From Flavobacterium soyae (GTDB lineage: Bacteria > Bacteroidota > Bacteroidia > Flavobacteriales > Flavobacteriaceae), in assembly GCF_021245985.1 (NCBI RefSeq), contig NZ_JAJQXA010000008.1, positions 62,001 to 126,000 on the forward strand: 64,000 nt of DNA. Direction: 5' to 3'. Each line of letters begins with the position of its first letter. Position 1 is the stretch's first letter. The notes beneath the pieces were generated by a model. It ran no database searches, was not told the DNA's origin, and worked only from the letters and a program-made list of their open reading frames with translations. The translations under genes and the position numbers were made by a program. Positions 1 through 9,740 of the stretch are shown in pieces.

Positions 1-1
1 A

Positions 2-1720
2 TTACATTATCAGGGGAAAGACCGTTTTGTAGTTCGCACTGAAATTGCAAAAGAACTGGAAGAAATTGGAGCTTTGGCAAAAACCGAAACCCACTTAAAT
101 AAAGTAGGAACATCTGAAAGAACCAAAGCGGTGATCGAACCAAGATTATCAGATCAATGGTTTTTAAAAATGGAAGAATTGGTAAAACCTGCGATTAAAT
201 CTGTTTTAGAAACAGGGGATATTAAATTGCATCCAAAACGTTTTGAAAACACTTATGCGCATTGGTTAAACAATATTCGCGATTGGAATATTTCTCGCCA
301 GTTATGGTGGGGACAACAAATTCCTGCTTATTATTACGGAGACGGAAAAGAAGATTTCGTAGTGGCAGAAAATATAGAAGACGCGTTAAAATTAGCACAA
401 GCCAAAACCAATAACCAGCAACTAACAACCGACAACTTAAAACAAGATGTCGATGCGTTAGATACATGGTTTTCTTCCTGGTTATGGCCAATGTCTGTTT
501 TTGGCGGAATAATGGATCCCGAAAGTGCAGATTACAAATATTATTATCCAACAAATGACTTGGTTACAGGTCCGGATATTTTGTTTTTCTGGGTTGCCAG
601 AATGATTATTGCTGGTTACGAATATGCAGGTGAAAAACCATTTACAAACGTATATTTAACAGGTTTAGTACGTGATAAACAGCGTCGTAAAATGTCTAAA
701 TCATTAGGAAATTCTCCTGATCCTTTAGATTTGATCGATAAATTTGGTGCCGATGGTGTTCGTGTAGGATTGCTTTTAAGTGCTTCTGCAGGAAATGATA
801 TTATGTTTGATGAAGAATTATGTAATCAGGGGAAAGCGTTCTCTAATAAAATTTGGAATGCTTTCAAATTAATTAAAGGATGGGAAGTTTCAGAAACAAT
901 TCCACAGCCAGAATCATCAAAAGTGGCGATCGAATGGTATGAAGCAAAATTGCAGCAAACTTTAGTTGATATTGAAGATAATTTTGAGAAATACAGAATT
1001 TCAGATTCTCTTATGGCAATCTACAAATTGGTTTGGGATGATTTCTGTTCTTGGTTCTTAGAAATGATCAAACCAGCATATCAGCAGCCAATTGATAAGG
1101 CAACGTTTGATAAAGCAATCGAAATGTTAGAAAGTAATTTAAAATTACTTCATCCGTTTATGCCTTTCTTAACAGAAGAAATCTGGCAGTTAATTGCCGA
1201 AAGAACGCCAGAAGGAGCTTTAATTGTTTCAACCTGGCCAGAATTAAAACCGTTCAATGCTGATTTAATTTCTGATTTTGATAATATTACAGAAGTAATT
1301 TCTGGAATTAGAACTATCAGAAAAGACAAAAATATTCCGTTTAAAGATGCTATCGAATTAAAAGCAATCAACAGCGAGAATCTAACGACGCATTTTGATT
1401 CAATCGTAACAAAATTAGGAAACGTTTCTGCTTTTGAATATGTTTCTGCTAAAGTTGACGGTGCATTATCTTTCCGCGTAAAATCAAATGAATATTTCAT
1501 TCCAATTACCGGAAATATTGATGTGGAAGCAGAAATTGCAAAACTGACAGAAGAATTGAATTATACAAAAGGATTCCTTAAATCTGTAGAAGCAAAACTT
1601 TCAAACGAGAAATTCGTAAATGGAGCTCCGGAAAAAGTTTTAAATATAGAGAAACAAAAACAAGCCGATGCTTTAGCAAAAATTGCTACAATCGAGCAGA
1701 GTTTAGCTGGTTTGAAATAA
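2..1720 (+). CDS. valS: Valine--tRNA ligase, C-terminal part (5' end outside window)
   Basis: Cytoplasmic class I aminoacyl-tRNA synthetase that charges tRNA-Val. The frame is open from base 2, so the true start lies upstream; a TTG at 74 is internal. Visible are the end of the editing/catalytic region, the signature KMSKS loop (KMSKSLGNS, about 230 residues into the window), the helical anticodon-binding domain, and a C-terminal coiled-coil arm of about 65 residues rich in Lys/Glu, which is typical of ValRS rather than IleRS or LeuRS. About 570 of the usual ~880 residues are present. A strong hairpin terminator follows 22 bases after the stop. Confidence 0.97.
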   Translation, partial: LHYQGKDRFVVRTEIAKELEEIGALAKTETHLNKVGTSERTKAVIEPRLSDQWFLKMEELVKPAIKSVLETGDIKLHPKRFENTYAHWLNNIRDWNISRQLWWGQQIPAYYYGDGKEDFVVAENIEDALKLAQAKTNNQQLTTDNLKQDVDALDTWFSSWLWPMSVFGGIMDPESADYKYYYPTNDLVTGPDILFFWVARMIIAGYEYAGEKPFTNVYLTGLVRDKQRRKMSKSLGNSPDPLDLIDKFGADGVRVGLLLSASAGNDIMFDEELCNQGKAFSNKIWNAFKLIKGWEVSETIPQPESSKVAIEWYEAKLQQTLVDIEDNFEKYRISDSLMAIYKLVWDDFCSWFLEMIKPAYQQPIDKATFDKAIEMLESNLKLLHPFMPFLTEEIWQLIAERTPEGALIVSTWPELKPFNADLISDFDNITEVISGIRTIRKDKNIPFKDAIELKAINSENLTTHFDSIVTKLGNVSAFEYVSAKVDGALSFRVKSNEYFIPITGNIDVEAEIAKLTEELNYTKGFLKSVEAKLSNEKFVNGAPEKVLNIEKQKQADALAKIATIEQSLAGLK

Positions 1721-1742
1721 GAATCAGATTATTCTTTAATAT

Positions 1743-1771
1743 AAAAGCTGTCCATTTCGGACAGCTTTTTT
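1743..1771 (+). terminator. Rho-independent terminator of valS
   Basis: An 11-bp perfect stem (AAAAGCTGTCC / GGACAGCTTTT) with an ATTTC loop runs into a T-tract. It begins 22 bases after the valS stop codon. Confidence 0.9.
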
Positions 1772-1829
1772 GTTTTCGTCAGAATGGACAATAGCATGTT
1801 GTTTTGTTCTTTAAAATCTGTCAAATTTA

Positions 1830-2453
1830 TTATTTTACAGGTTCCCTAAGTATAGTTTTTAATTTCTCGGGAGATGTTTTACGAAAGTCTGATAAATAAA
1901 TCTCGTGATGTAATCCGTTTTTTTGTAAATTGTTTTTGGTAGTAAATTCTTGAATTTTTTTCAGTGTTTGCGGTTCATTTTCAAAAGGTCCAACATGAAG
2001 GATCTGCACCACTTTGCCTTCTGTCATTTCATAAAATTCGATTGCTTTAGCTAATTCTATTAGTTTTTTATTAGCCACTGTATCAATAGCGGCTTTGGTT
2101 TGTTCTCTAGTTACAAAATCCGGCATTCTGATCATAATTCTGTAATTCCATTCACTGCGAGGTATCTTTACAGGCGCTTCATCCATAGAAATATCTTTGT
2201 ATTTTTTGTCGTCAAAACTCCATAAGGCTTCTAGTTTTGGAACAACAAAATCATTATTTACTGCCTTTAGCACAAATTTAATAACGTAAGCTGTGGCATA
2301 TAACGCTTGAATTTTTTCTGAAAACTCTTTTCCTGAAGGATCTCCTTTACCAATAATCGATATATAATTTGTTTTTTCTATATGAAGTATTTCAGGCTTA
2401 ATTTTAGCAGTATAATATACTTTGTCAGTTTTTGCTAAATCTAATTTGTCCAT
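1830..2453 (-). CDS. GyrI-like small-molecule-binding domain protein
   Basis: A 207-residue cytoplasmic protein resembling the GyrI-like (SOUL/AraC effector-binding) superfamily. The N-terminal half carries the motif YISIIGKGDPSG, and the C-terminal half has VQILHVGPFENEPQTL, which matches the H-x-G-x-Y/F-E-x-x-x-x-T signature of the second repeat. No DNA-binding domain is attached, so this is a stand-alone binding module; the family binds or hydrolyses small hydrophobic compounds, but its ligand here is unknown. It stands alone, convergent with valS and upstream of nothing obviously related. The ATG start follows an AT-rich leader. Confidence 0.8.
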   Translation of the reverse strand: MDKLDLAKTDKVYYTAKIKPEILHIEKTNYISIIGKGDPSGKEFSEKIQALYATAYVIKFVLKAVNNDFVVPKLEALWSFDDKKYKDISMDEAPVKIPRSEWNYRIMIRMPDFVTREQTKAAIDTVANKKLIELAKAIEFYEMTEGKVVQILHVGPFENEPQTLKKIQEFTTKNNLQKNGLHHEIYLSDFRKTSPEKLKTILREPVK

Positions 2454-2521
2454 TTTTTTATGTTTTATATTGCAAATTAAATCACATTAAGTGACAACAG
2501 TATGTCAGCAGAAATTCTTCA

Positions 2522-3481
2522 TTATAGTTTCTTCTTCAAAACTAAAAACAAAGGATAAGAAATCACTGTAATTCCCATAATGATAATAAAGCTTTTTGGA
2601 TCACTGTAAATAAATCCAATCAGTAAGGCAATAGAAGAGATAATAGCAATAATAGTTGTCCACGGATACCAAAAAGAACGATACGGTCGAGGTAAGTTTG
2701 GTTCTGAAGTTCTTAATTTTAAAAGTGATAAATAAGCCAGTCCCCAAACAATAATTGAGATAAATGCGGCGAAGGAGAACAGCACTTCAAACGAACCAAT
2801 ACAAATCAAAAATAAGCTAACAAATGATGAAACTAAAAGTGCGACAATTGGAGTTCCGCCTTTGTTCACTGTTGTTCCTTTTTCTATAAAAAAACCGTCA
2901 CGACTTAATCCGTAAAGAATTCTTGGCGGGATCATCATAAAAGCATTTAAAATACTGATTAAAGAAAATATTGAAATTACAGTAACGATAATAGCACCGT
3001 TTTCTCCAAATAGAATTTTAGCAACATCGGCGGCGGCAAGATTTGATTTGGCTAAAATTTCAATTGGTAAAACATGAAAGAAAGCCGCATTTACCAAAAC
3101 ATAAATAGCAGCAACAAGAAAAACGCCGCTGTATAATGATTTCGGAATGTTTTTACTTGGATTATCATTTTCTTCGGCAAAAAAGCAAACACTGTTCCAG
3201 CCATTATAAGTCCCGATGATTAACTGCAATGATTTGAAAAATCCAAATAATAAACCAATCTGAAAGAAGGTGTTATCAGTTTTTATGAGCGGAAGTTTAA
3301 CACCGGTATACATAAAACAAGCCACAACCAGGGACATAAAACAAATTACTTTAAGGAAACTCGTAATCTGCTGAATTATACTTCCGTTTTTTACACCGCT
3401 TAAATGAATCAATACAAAAGCAGCTAACAAAGAAATTGCCATTACTGTCGAGTAATCAGCAAGAGCCGGAAACAAAATAAA
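2522..3481 (-). pseudogene. 5'-truncated APC-family amino-acid permease
   Basis: The protein resembles the C-terminal three quarters of an amino acid-polyamine-organocation permease: about nine hydrophobic segments, the conserved GTYNGWNS and FAEENDNPSKNIPKSL stretches, and the typical RPYRSFWYPW loop. The family normally has twelve membrane segments and about 430-450 residues, so roughly the first three segments are absent. The only possible start is a TTG at 3520, and codons 1-14 from it lie inside the hairpin terminator of the upstream receptor gene. The simplest reading is a deletion that joined that terminator to the middle of the permease, leaving it untranslated or non-functional. Confidence 0.75.
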
Positions 3482-3509
3482 AAACCTCACCTTTTGCAAG
3501 ATGAGGTTT
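3474..3509 (-). terminator. Terminator of the TonB receptor gene, abutting the truncated permease
   Basis: On the minus strand AAACCTCATCTT and AAGGTGAGGTTT pair around a GCAA (GNRA) tetraloop, followed by TTTTTATTTTG. It lies 73 bases after the receptor stop codon at 3582 and overlaps the first apparent codons of the permease remnant. Confidence 0.85.
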
Positions 3510-3581
3510 AAATTTTCCAAAAAAACATTGTAATCTCTAATAATCAGAAAACTTTGAATGGGAAAAATCTAATTCAAAATT

Positions 3582-5816
3582 TTAGAATTTATAACGTAAA
3601 CTTGTCATTACCTGTCTTGGTGCAATTGGGTTTACACTGTAATTTTCGTGAACTGTATAATTTAATTCATTTGTAATGTTTGATAATTTGCAAAGAATAG
3701 AGAATTTTCTCCAGGTATATCCTGCTGAAACATCGATTGTAGTATAACCTTTTAATGGTATTTCTCTGTGATAAATACCATCAGGATATTTGGTAGTATC
3801 AGTGTTGTATTGATCATTCCATCCGCCTAAACGGTCTCCTACATAATTCCCTATTGCACCTACAGAAACTCCTTTAAAAAATCCTTCCTGAAGAGTATAA
3901 AAGAAACTTAAATTAGCAGTATTTTGAGGTGTTCTTACCAAACGATCCCCCTCGATAAAACTTCCATTTAATCCAGATGTTTTTGTGTAACGCATATCAT
4001 TGTAGCTATAACCTGCAATAATGTTTAAACCTTCAACAGGTCTTGCTGTGACATCGATTTCTACACCTTTACTTTTAGTCTCGCCGCTTAATACTTTAAG
4101 GTTTGTATCTGCATTTGCTGTTCCGTCAGCTTTAAATTGCGCCATTTGTGCAAAATTGCTGTTTGTAATTTGATAAACCGTAACATTTGTACTTAATAAT
4201 CCTTTTAAGAAATCAGTTTTAATTCCGGCTTCATATTGGTCAATGATAGAAGGTTTTATAGGCTGTAAATCTACAGTTGTTCCTGTATTTGGCGTAAAAG
4301 AGTTAGAATAACTTCCAAATACTGAAATATCTTTTGTTGGCTGATACACTAATCCCACTTTAGGAGAAAATGCATTATCTAAACGTTTTGGCGTTACAAC
4401 CGCAACCGCATTTTCCGGCGATGTAGTTTGAACTTTTGTGGTGTTATTGTATACTTCTTTATAAGTAGTAACTTCAGCTTCCTGCCAAGACCAGCGAATA
4501 CCAGCCAGTAATTTGATTTTTTCTGTAAAAGAAATTAAATCCTGAGCATAGACCCCAAAACGATTTGTTTCTGTTTTTGCAATTTGAGTAGTTCTTGCGT
4601 CTGGAATATCGTTTCGTTGTGTTGAAGGATCAAAGTTATAAAGATTGATTGTATCGTAGTTGGCTGGAGAAAAAGCAAATGTATAAGCAGTTGCAAACGA
4701 ATTTTCCCAGTCTGCTCCGGTAAATATTTGGTGTTTAACGCTTCCAGTATTAAATGTTCCCTGTAAGCTTAGCTGATCACCAAGTATTTGCTCTAAATTT
4801 TTATTTTGAACCAATGGTCTGGCCCAGTTTCCGTTAGCATCTACCGTTGCTAATTGAGCAGTAGATTTAGAACTTCTGTCGTAATTTTGAAAAGAAGAAT
4901 TAAAATTTAATTTCCAATTGTCATTAAAATTATGGTTTACTAAAGCAGAAGCGCTTGCAGATTTTGTATTTCCATTAGACCAAAGTGCTCCATAAAAATT
5001 ATTGCGTGGTACATCTACAAGTTCTTTTCCAATAATTCCTGTTCCAAAATCCGGAGTCCAGTCAGCACTTAAATAATCTCCCTGTACTGTAATCTGCGTT
5101 TTAGCACTAATATCAAAAAGTAATGATGGATTAACATACAAACGTTCGTTTTTTACAACATCTCTAAAACTTTCTGAGTTTTCATATGAACCATTAATTC
5201 TAAAAGCAATCGATTTACTTAGAGGACCATAAAAATCGATCGATGGTTTGTAGTAAGCATAACTTCCCATTTGCATAGAAATTTCGCCGCCACTTTTAAA
5301 TTGAGGTGTTTTTGTCACAAGATTTACGATTCCGCCCGGGGCTACGTTTCCAAATAATAAAGCCGAGCCCCCTTTAAGAAATTCTACTTTATCTAAACCA
5401 GAAACGTCTGGAATTGAACCTGCATTATAACGAAATCCGTTTTTAAACATATTGTTGGCAGACATGTCATAACCTCTTGAGAAAAAAGATTCCTGAGCAC
5501 CGCCGCGCGCAGAACTTACATAAATACCATTAGCATTTTTTAAAACTTCACTTAATCTGATGGCTTGCTGCTGCTCGATAATCTCGGCTCCAATAACTTG
5601 TATAGCTTGCGGATTATCCATTGGTTTTAAACCAGAACGAACTGCTGTTACAGGTTTTGGTTCTTTGTTTTTGGTAACAATTACTTCGTTTAATATTTCT
5701 CCTTTTTTGTTTTTTACAGTATCGCTTGCTGTATTATTTTCTGTACTGGTATAATCCTGGCTATAAGAAGAAGCAAAGCATATTAAAGCTAAGAGTGTTA
5801 TTAAATTTTGTCTCAT
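3582..5816 (-). CDS. TonB-dependent siderophore receptor
   Basis: Outer-membrane receptor for ferric siderophores, energised by TonB-ExbBD. A signal peptide (residues 1-19, ending in SYSQ) is followed by a TonB-box-like EVIVTK near residue 44, a plug domain (about 60-165, with VEFLKGGSALLFGNVAPGG), and a 22-strand barrel ending in the aromatic terminus LRYKF. Its 744 residues fit the FhuA/FcuA-type siderophore-receptor subfamily, without the N-terminal carboxypeptidase-like domain found in the two receptors further along. It has a consensus promoter and its own terminator, so it is probably monocistronic. The substrate cannot be read from sequence. Confidence 0.92.
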   Translation of the reverse strand: MRQNLITLLALICFASSYSQDYTSTENNTASDTVKNKKGEILNEVIVTKNKEPKPVTAVRSGLKPMDNPQAIQVIGAEIIEQQQAIRLSEVLKNANGIYVSSARGGAQESFFSRGYDMSANNMFKNGFRYNAGSIPDVSGLDKVEFLKGGSALLFGNVAPGGIVNLVTKTPQFKSGGEISMQMGSYAYYKPSIDFYGPLSKSIAFRINGSYENSESFRDVVKNERLYVNPSLLFDISAKTQITVQGDYLSADWTPDFGTGIIGKELVDVPRNNFYGALWSNGNTKSASASALVNHNFNDNWKLNFNSSFQNYDRSSKSTAQLATVDANGNWARPLVQNKNLEQILGDQLSLQGTFNTGSVKHQIFTGADWENSFATAYTFAFSPANYDTINLYNFDPSTQRNDIPDARTTQIAKTETNRFGVYAQDLISFTEKIKLLAGIRWSWQEAEVTTYKEVYNNTTKVQTTSPENAVAVVTPKRLDNAFSPKVGLVYQPTKDISVFGSYSNSFTPNTGTTVDLQPIKPSIIDQYEAGIKTDFLKGLLSTNVTVYQITNSNFAQMAQFKADGTANADTNLKVLSGETKSKGVEIDVTARPVEGLNIIAGYSYNDMRYTKTSGLNGSFIEGDRLVRTPQNTANLSFFYTLQEGFFKGVSVGAIGNYVGDRLGGWNDQYNTDTTKYPDGIYHREIPLKGYTTIDVSAGYTWRKFSILCKLSNITNELNYTVHENYSVNPIAPRQVMTSLRYKF

Positions 5817-5851
5817 GGTATTTATTTAGATTCAATAAAAATTATCGATTG

Positions 5852-5881
5852 CAAATATAAAGAGACGGACACCTTAACAAA
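5852..5881 (-). promoter_or_regulatory. Bacteroidetes-type promoter of the siderophore receptor
   Basis: On the minus strand TTTG, an 18-base spacer and TATATTTG match the primary-sigma consensus TTTG-N19-TAnnTTTG. The -7 box ends 36 bases upstream of the ATG at 5816. Confidence 0.8.
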
Positions 5882-6009
5882 AAATTATGAAGTGATTATC
5901 TTTATTAAAGTTTTATTAGTTTTGCCTTAAGATTGTCTTAAGATATTGTTTTTATAGTTTTTATTGTTTAAAGAATTGTGTTGTGTGTGAAAATATGTAA
6001 TATGAAAAC

Positions 6010-6039
6010 AAAAAAACCTTGCTCATAGGAACAAGGTTT
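6010..6039 (-). terminator. Terminator of the DUF4198 gene
   Basis: On the minus strand AAACCTTG and CAAGGTTT pair around a 10-base loop, followed by a T-run. It lies just after the stop codon at 6077. Confidence 0.8.
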
Positions 6040-6076
6040 GATTGAAGATTAAAATTTTAAAAAACAGTTTTGAAAA

Positions 6077-6802
6077 TTATTTAACAGCAATTAAGTATGT
6101 GGCCATTTTCCAGATTTCATCATATTTTTTACCGTTGTGTTCTCCGGCAGCTTTTTCTGTATAAGCAAATTCTACCATGTAATTTCCTGACCAGATTGGC
6201 GTAAAAGAAATTTCACCTTTATCATTTGACCATAATTCTTTTTCCCAGCCGTTTGGGGCGATAACTTTAATTTTTTGTTCTTTTGCAATAGTTCCATTAT
6301 ATAAAGCTGAAACATTTATTATTGTATTTTTTTTCGCAATATCAGCATTTTCAGAAAAAACACTAATTATATTATTGTTTACTGCAGCCACATTTCCTGC
6401 TGCTTTGTTTCCAACAACTACAGTTGCACTAGAATTATAATCTAATTTCATTGTGCCATAAACATCTTTTACTGTATGATGCATTACAATAGTATAAACT
6501 CCGTCTTCATCTGGAGTAAAAAACGCCTGGTATTTATTGTCTAAAGCTTTTGCAGTAAGTTTTGTTTCTTTTTTTGATGGAGAAATTACTACCAAAGAGA
6601 AATCTTTTAAATCAGAAAACCATTTATCTGCTTTTGTAATATCGTTTTCTGAAAATTCTCCAAAATAAACAGAAATTTCTTGTGCTTTCCCTTTTGTTCC
6701 GGTTGATTTAGTTTCGATCCAAAGTGCATGGGCAAAAAGCTGAGGTGCTGCAAAAAGCATTAAAAATGCAAATGTTATTAATTTAAAAGTTTTTGATTTC
6801 AT
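6077..6802 (-). CDS. DUF4198 family exported protein
   Basis: A 241-residue protein with a clear signal peptide (cleavage near QLFAHA, residues 21-26). The mature N-terminus HALWIE is the hallmark of the DUF4198/NikM-like family, whose members are periplasmic or surface proteins associated with nickel, cobalt or iron uptake. The rest is predicted beta-sandwich (TPDEDGVYTIVMHHT, FTPIWSGNYMVEFAY). It sits between TonB-dependent receptors on the same strand, which supports a role in metal or siderophore acquisition, but the ligand is unknown. It has its own terminator. Confidence 0.82.
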   Translation of the reverse strand: MKSKTFKLITFAFLMLFAAPQLFAHALWIETKSTGTKGKAQEISVYFGEFSENDITKADKWFSDLKDFSLVVISPSKKETKLTAKALDNKYQAFFTPDEDGVYTIVMHHTVKDVYGTMKLDYNSSATVVVGNKAAGNVAAVNNNIISVFSENADIAKKNTIINVSALYNGTIAKEQKIKVIAPNGWEKELWSNDKGEISFTPIWSGNYMVEFAYTEKAAGEHNGKKYDEIWKMATYLIAVK

Positions 6803-7004
6803 GATAATAAGATTTAAAATTAATATTGAAAAAATCCTGATAAACGCTCAGGATTTTTAATTTATGGGTTATTATTTTGTGTCACAAATGTACTGTTTAA
6901 TATTTGTTGAGCAATGTTTATTTAGATTAATTATCGATAGCAAGGTTTTAAAAAGAGACTTTTTTTATTAGTCCCTTTTTTTGATATTTAACTAGAATGA
7001 AGAG

Positions 7005-7070
7005 CTGTCACCCTGAGCGAAGTCAAAGGGTTTTACACTGTGTGGGCTTCGACTTCGCTCAGCCTGACAA
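7005..7070. repeat. Imperfect inverted repeat (tgtcaccctgagcgaagtc type)
   Basis: TGTCACCCTGAGCGAAGTC at 7006-7024 faces its near-complement at 7051-7069 (two mismatches) across a 26-base loop. It lies between the DUF4198 gene and the downstream end of a TonB receptor. This looks like a dispersed palindromic repeat rather than a terminator, because no T-run follows. Confidence 0.75.
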
Positions 7071-7089
7071 TGACAAACTCTAAACATTT

Positions 7090-9546
7090 TTAGAATTTAT
7101 AAGAAAAACTCAATAAAGCATTTCTTGGTTTTTGCGGATTAACTGTAGACCATCCGCCATTAAAATAATCTTTATTTGCTATATTGTTTATGTTTAAAGC
7201 TGCACGAAATTTAGCCGAACTATAAAAAATTGAACCATTGATTACGGTGTATTCCGGCAAAACAAATTTTCCTGTTACCTGGCTGTCCAAAATAATATTG
7301 TCGCTGGCATAATTTCCTCCAAAACCAATTCCGAAATTTTCTAAGAAACCTTCGTCAAATTTATAAGCTGCCCAAAGATTTACAAGGTTTTTAGGTCCTG
7401 CCCAAAATGGTCTTTTTCCGGTTTCAAGCCATGAATTTGCAGCATCTCCTTTTACTATTTTGCTGTCATTATAGCTGTAGCCTGCTATAATACTTAAGCC
7501 TTTTACTGGTGCAGCATTCAGGTCAAATTCAAATCCTTTGCTTCTTGCGGTACCTCCTTGAGCTGTATTTACTACGCTTCCCGGTGCTGCAGTAACTAAA
7601 TTTTCTACTTCGATATCATAATAACTTACTGTTGCATTTAGTTTATCTGCTAAAAGGTTTGCTTTTACTCCAAACTCTAATTGATTTGCATGTTCTGGTT
7701 TGAATGTTTTTGTTCCAGTTGGTTCTTCTGTAACTTCATCATATGTAACGGCTGGAGAAATGTTTCTAAAACCATTCATATAATTTGCAAACACGGCAAG
7801 TTTATCTTGTATTGGCTGATAAAGCAAACCAAATTTTGGTGATAAAGCAGTTTGGTCATAATCATCTTTATCTGTTGTTACATCAGCTTCAGTATCAAAA
7901 TAATCGACACGTAAACTCGCCATTGCAAGTAAACTTGGTGTTATATTAATAACATCAGATGCATAAGCGCTGTATGTGGCTTCTTTACTCGTGTAATTTG
8001 TTACTCCCGATGCTGCCAAAACGTTATCTACAGAACTGCGGGTAGGATATCTCGGACTAGCTTCGATACCGGTCTCAGGATCAATATAACTTACAGCTCC
8101 CTGTGCTGTTACATTGTATAACCATGCATATCCGCTGCCGCCAAACATTACTTCTTTTGCATAATAATCAAGTCCGGCAACTAAACGGTTACGCATGTTT
8201 CCGATTTTGAAATCGCCGACAAAATTCTGCTGTATATCTGTTGTTGTGGTTTGTGACTGCTCTTTAGTAAGGCTTAGACCAAATTCTTTCGTACCATTTT
8301 GATTATCATAAATATAAGAGTAATAACCATCAGATTTTGAAGAACCTCTCGAAAAAGTGGTTTGCGATGTCCATTGATCAGAAATTTTGTAATTCATCTG
8401 AGCTTGTAAATTGAACCTTGGGTTTTTCATAGTTAAATCATTACTATAAAAAGAAAGGTGAGTATTATAGTCCAGTTCATCAAGATTTGCATACTGCAGC
8501 TGAGATTCTCTTCCTAAAAACAACATAGGCGGAGTTGTTTTTTCTTCCTGCATAAACTCAGTATTAATAAGAAAAGATAATTTGTCATTTACTTTGTAAG
8601 AAAGGGAAGGAGCGACAAAAAGTGCTGTGCGGAACCCAGCATCCTGAAAACTGTTTTCTGTTTGATAAGAAGCATTTACCCTAAATAAAATATCATTATT
8701 ATCATCTAATGGCGTATTAACATCAGCGGTAACTCTGTTAAAGCCAAAACTTCCTGCCGTATATGAAAATTCTCCGCCAAAACCTTCGTATGGTTTTTTG
8801 GTCACGGTATTAATAAGACCTCCATAACTAACCAAACTGCTGCCAAATAAAGTTCCAGACGGGCCTTTGATAACCTCAATTCTTTCAACGTTTGCAGGAT
8901 CAAGGCTTCCATTAGTCAAGCCCGGTAATCCGTTTACGATATTAGCCTGAACTTCAAATCCGCGCAGAGTATAATACGAACCGCCATCGCCGCCGCGGCC
9001 TGTAGATTCCCATAATTTTTGAATTCCCGGTACATTTTTTAATGCATCGTCATAAGTTGTAATAGCCTGTTCTTTCATTAATTCAGAAGAAACGACATTG
9101 TAAACCTGTGGATTTTCGATGTTTTTAAGAGGCATTTTTGATACATAAGTACTTTGTTTCGGGAATGCTTTTCCTCTCGAATTGGTAATGATAACTTCTT
9201 TTAATTGTTTGTTAGAAACTTTCAATTGTAAGCTTAATGCTGTTGTTTCATTGCTTGCAACGGTCACTTCTTGTTCAAGGGTTTCGTAGCCCGTTAAGGA
9301 AACCTGAACGGTATATGTATTTGGTTTTACTTTATTGAATTCAAAAGAACCATCTTCATTAGAAACAGTTCCGTATTTTGAGTTTTTAAGAATGATGTTT
9401 ACGCCAAGTGCCGGCTCGCCGTCAGAGGTTGTAATCGTTCCTTTAATTTTTCCGTTATTTTGCTGGGCATTTACAGCACCAATAAAAATAAAGAACAAGC
9501 AGATTGTGTAGAGAAACTGCTTTGTAATTTGGTTAGAATAATTCAT
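7090..9546 (-). CDS. TonB-dependent receptor with N-terminal carboxypeptidase-regulatory-like domain (paralogue 1)
   Basis: 818-residue outer-membrane receptor. A signal peptide ends at VNAQ (about residue 27); a carboxypeptidase-D-regulatory-like beta-sandwich spans about 33-115 (GKIKGTITTSDGEPALGVNI, FNKVKPNTYTVQVSLTGYE). A TonB-box-like EVIITN, a plug (about 140-250, VERIEVIKGPSGTLFGSS) and a barrel ending in FSYKF follow. The plug matches the siderophore-receptor branch rather than SusC. The neighbour at 9741-12062 is a tandem paralogue with near-identical N-terminal residues and a related leader. Iron-siderophore uptake is the most likely role. Confidence 0.9.
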   Translation of the reverse strand: MNYSNQITKQFLYTICLFFIFIGAVNAQQNNGKIKGTITTSDGEPALGVNIILKNSKYGTVSNEDGSFEFNKVKPNTYTVQVSLTGYETLEQEVTVASNETTALSLQLKVSNKQLKEVIITNSRGKAFPKQSTYVSKMPLKNIENPQVYNVVSSELMKEQAITTYDDALKNVPGIQKLWESTGRGGDGGSYYTLRGFEVQANIVNGLPGLTNGSLDPANVERIEVIKGPSGTLFGSSLVSYGGLINTVTKKPYEGFGGEFSYTAGSFGFNRVTADVNTPLDDNNDILFRVNASYQTENSFQDAGFRTALFVAPSLSYKVNDKLSFLINTEFMQEEKTTPPMLFLGRESQLQYANLDELDYNTHLSFYSNDLTMKNPRFNLQAQMNYKISDQWTSQTTFSRGSSKSDGYYSYIYDNQNGTKEFGLSLTKEQSQTTTTDIQQNFVGDFKIGNMRNRLVAGLDYYAKEVMFGGSGYAWLYNVTAQGAVSYIDPETGIEASPRYPTRSSVDNVLAASGVTNYTSKEATYSAYASDVINITPSLLAMASLRVDYFDTEADVTTDKDDYDQTALSPKFGLLYQPIQDKLAVFANYMNGFRNISPAVTYDEVTEEPTGTKTFKPEHANQLEFGVKANLLADKLNATVSYYDIEVENLVTAAPGSVVNTAQGGTARSKGFEFDLNAAPVKGLSIIAGYSYNDSKIVKGDAANSWLETGKRPFWAGPKNLVNLWAAYKFDEGFLENFGIGFGGNYASDNIILDSQVTGKFVLPEYTVINGSIFYSSAKFRAALNINNIANKDYFNGGWSTVNPQKPRNALLSFSYKF

Positions 9547-9740
9547 GATTTTATTTTTAATTAGTTATCGTTATTATTTAGAATAAATAAAAACAAGGTA
9601 AATTTAGAAATTATAATTTCTTTAACAACATATAGCAGGATTTAAAAAAAATCTATTTTCAAAATTTATTGTTAGGAATGTATTTAGTATAAAAAAATAA
9701 AACCATTCACCGCAGCGAATGGTTCTACTTAAAATGAAGC

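Noticed and set aside
3482..3520. TTG start and first codons of the permease
   Set aside because: They lie in the terminator hairpin of the upstream gene and do not resemble a permease N-terminus.
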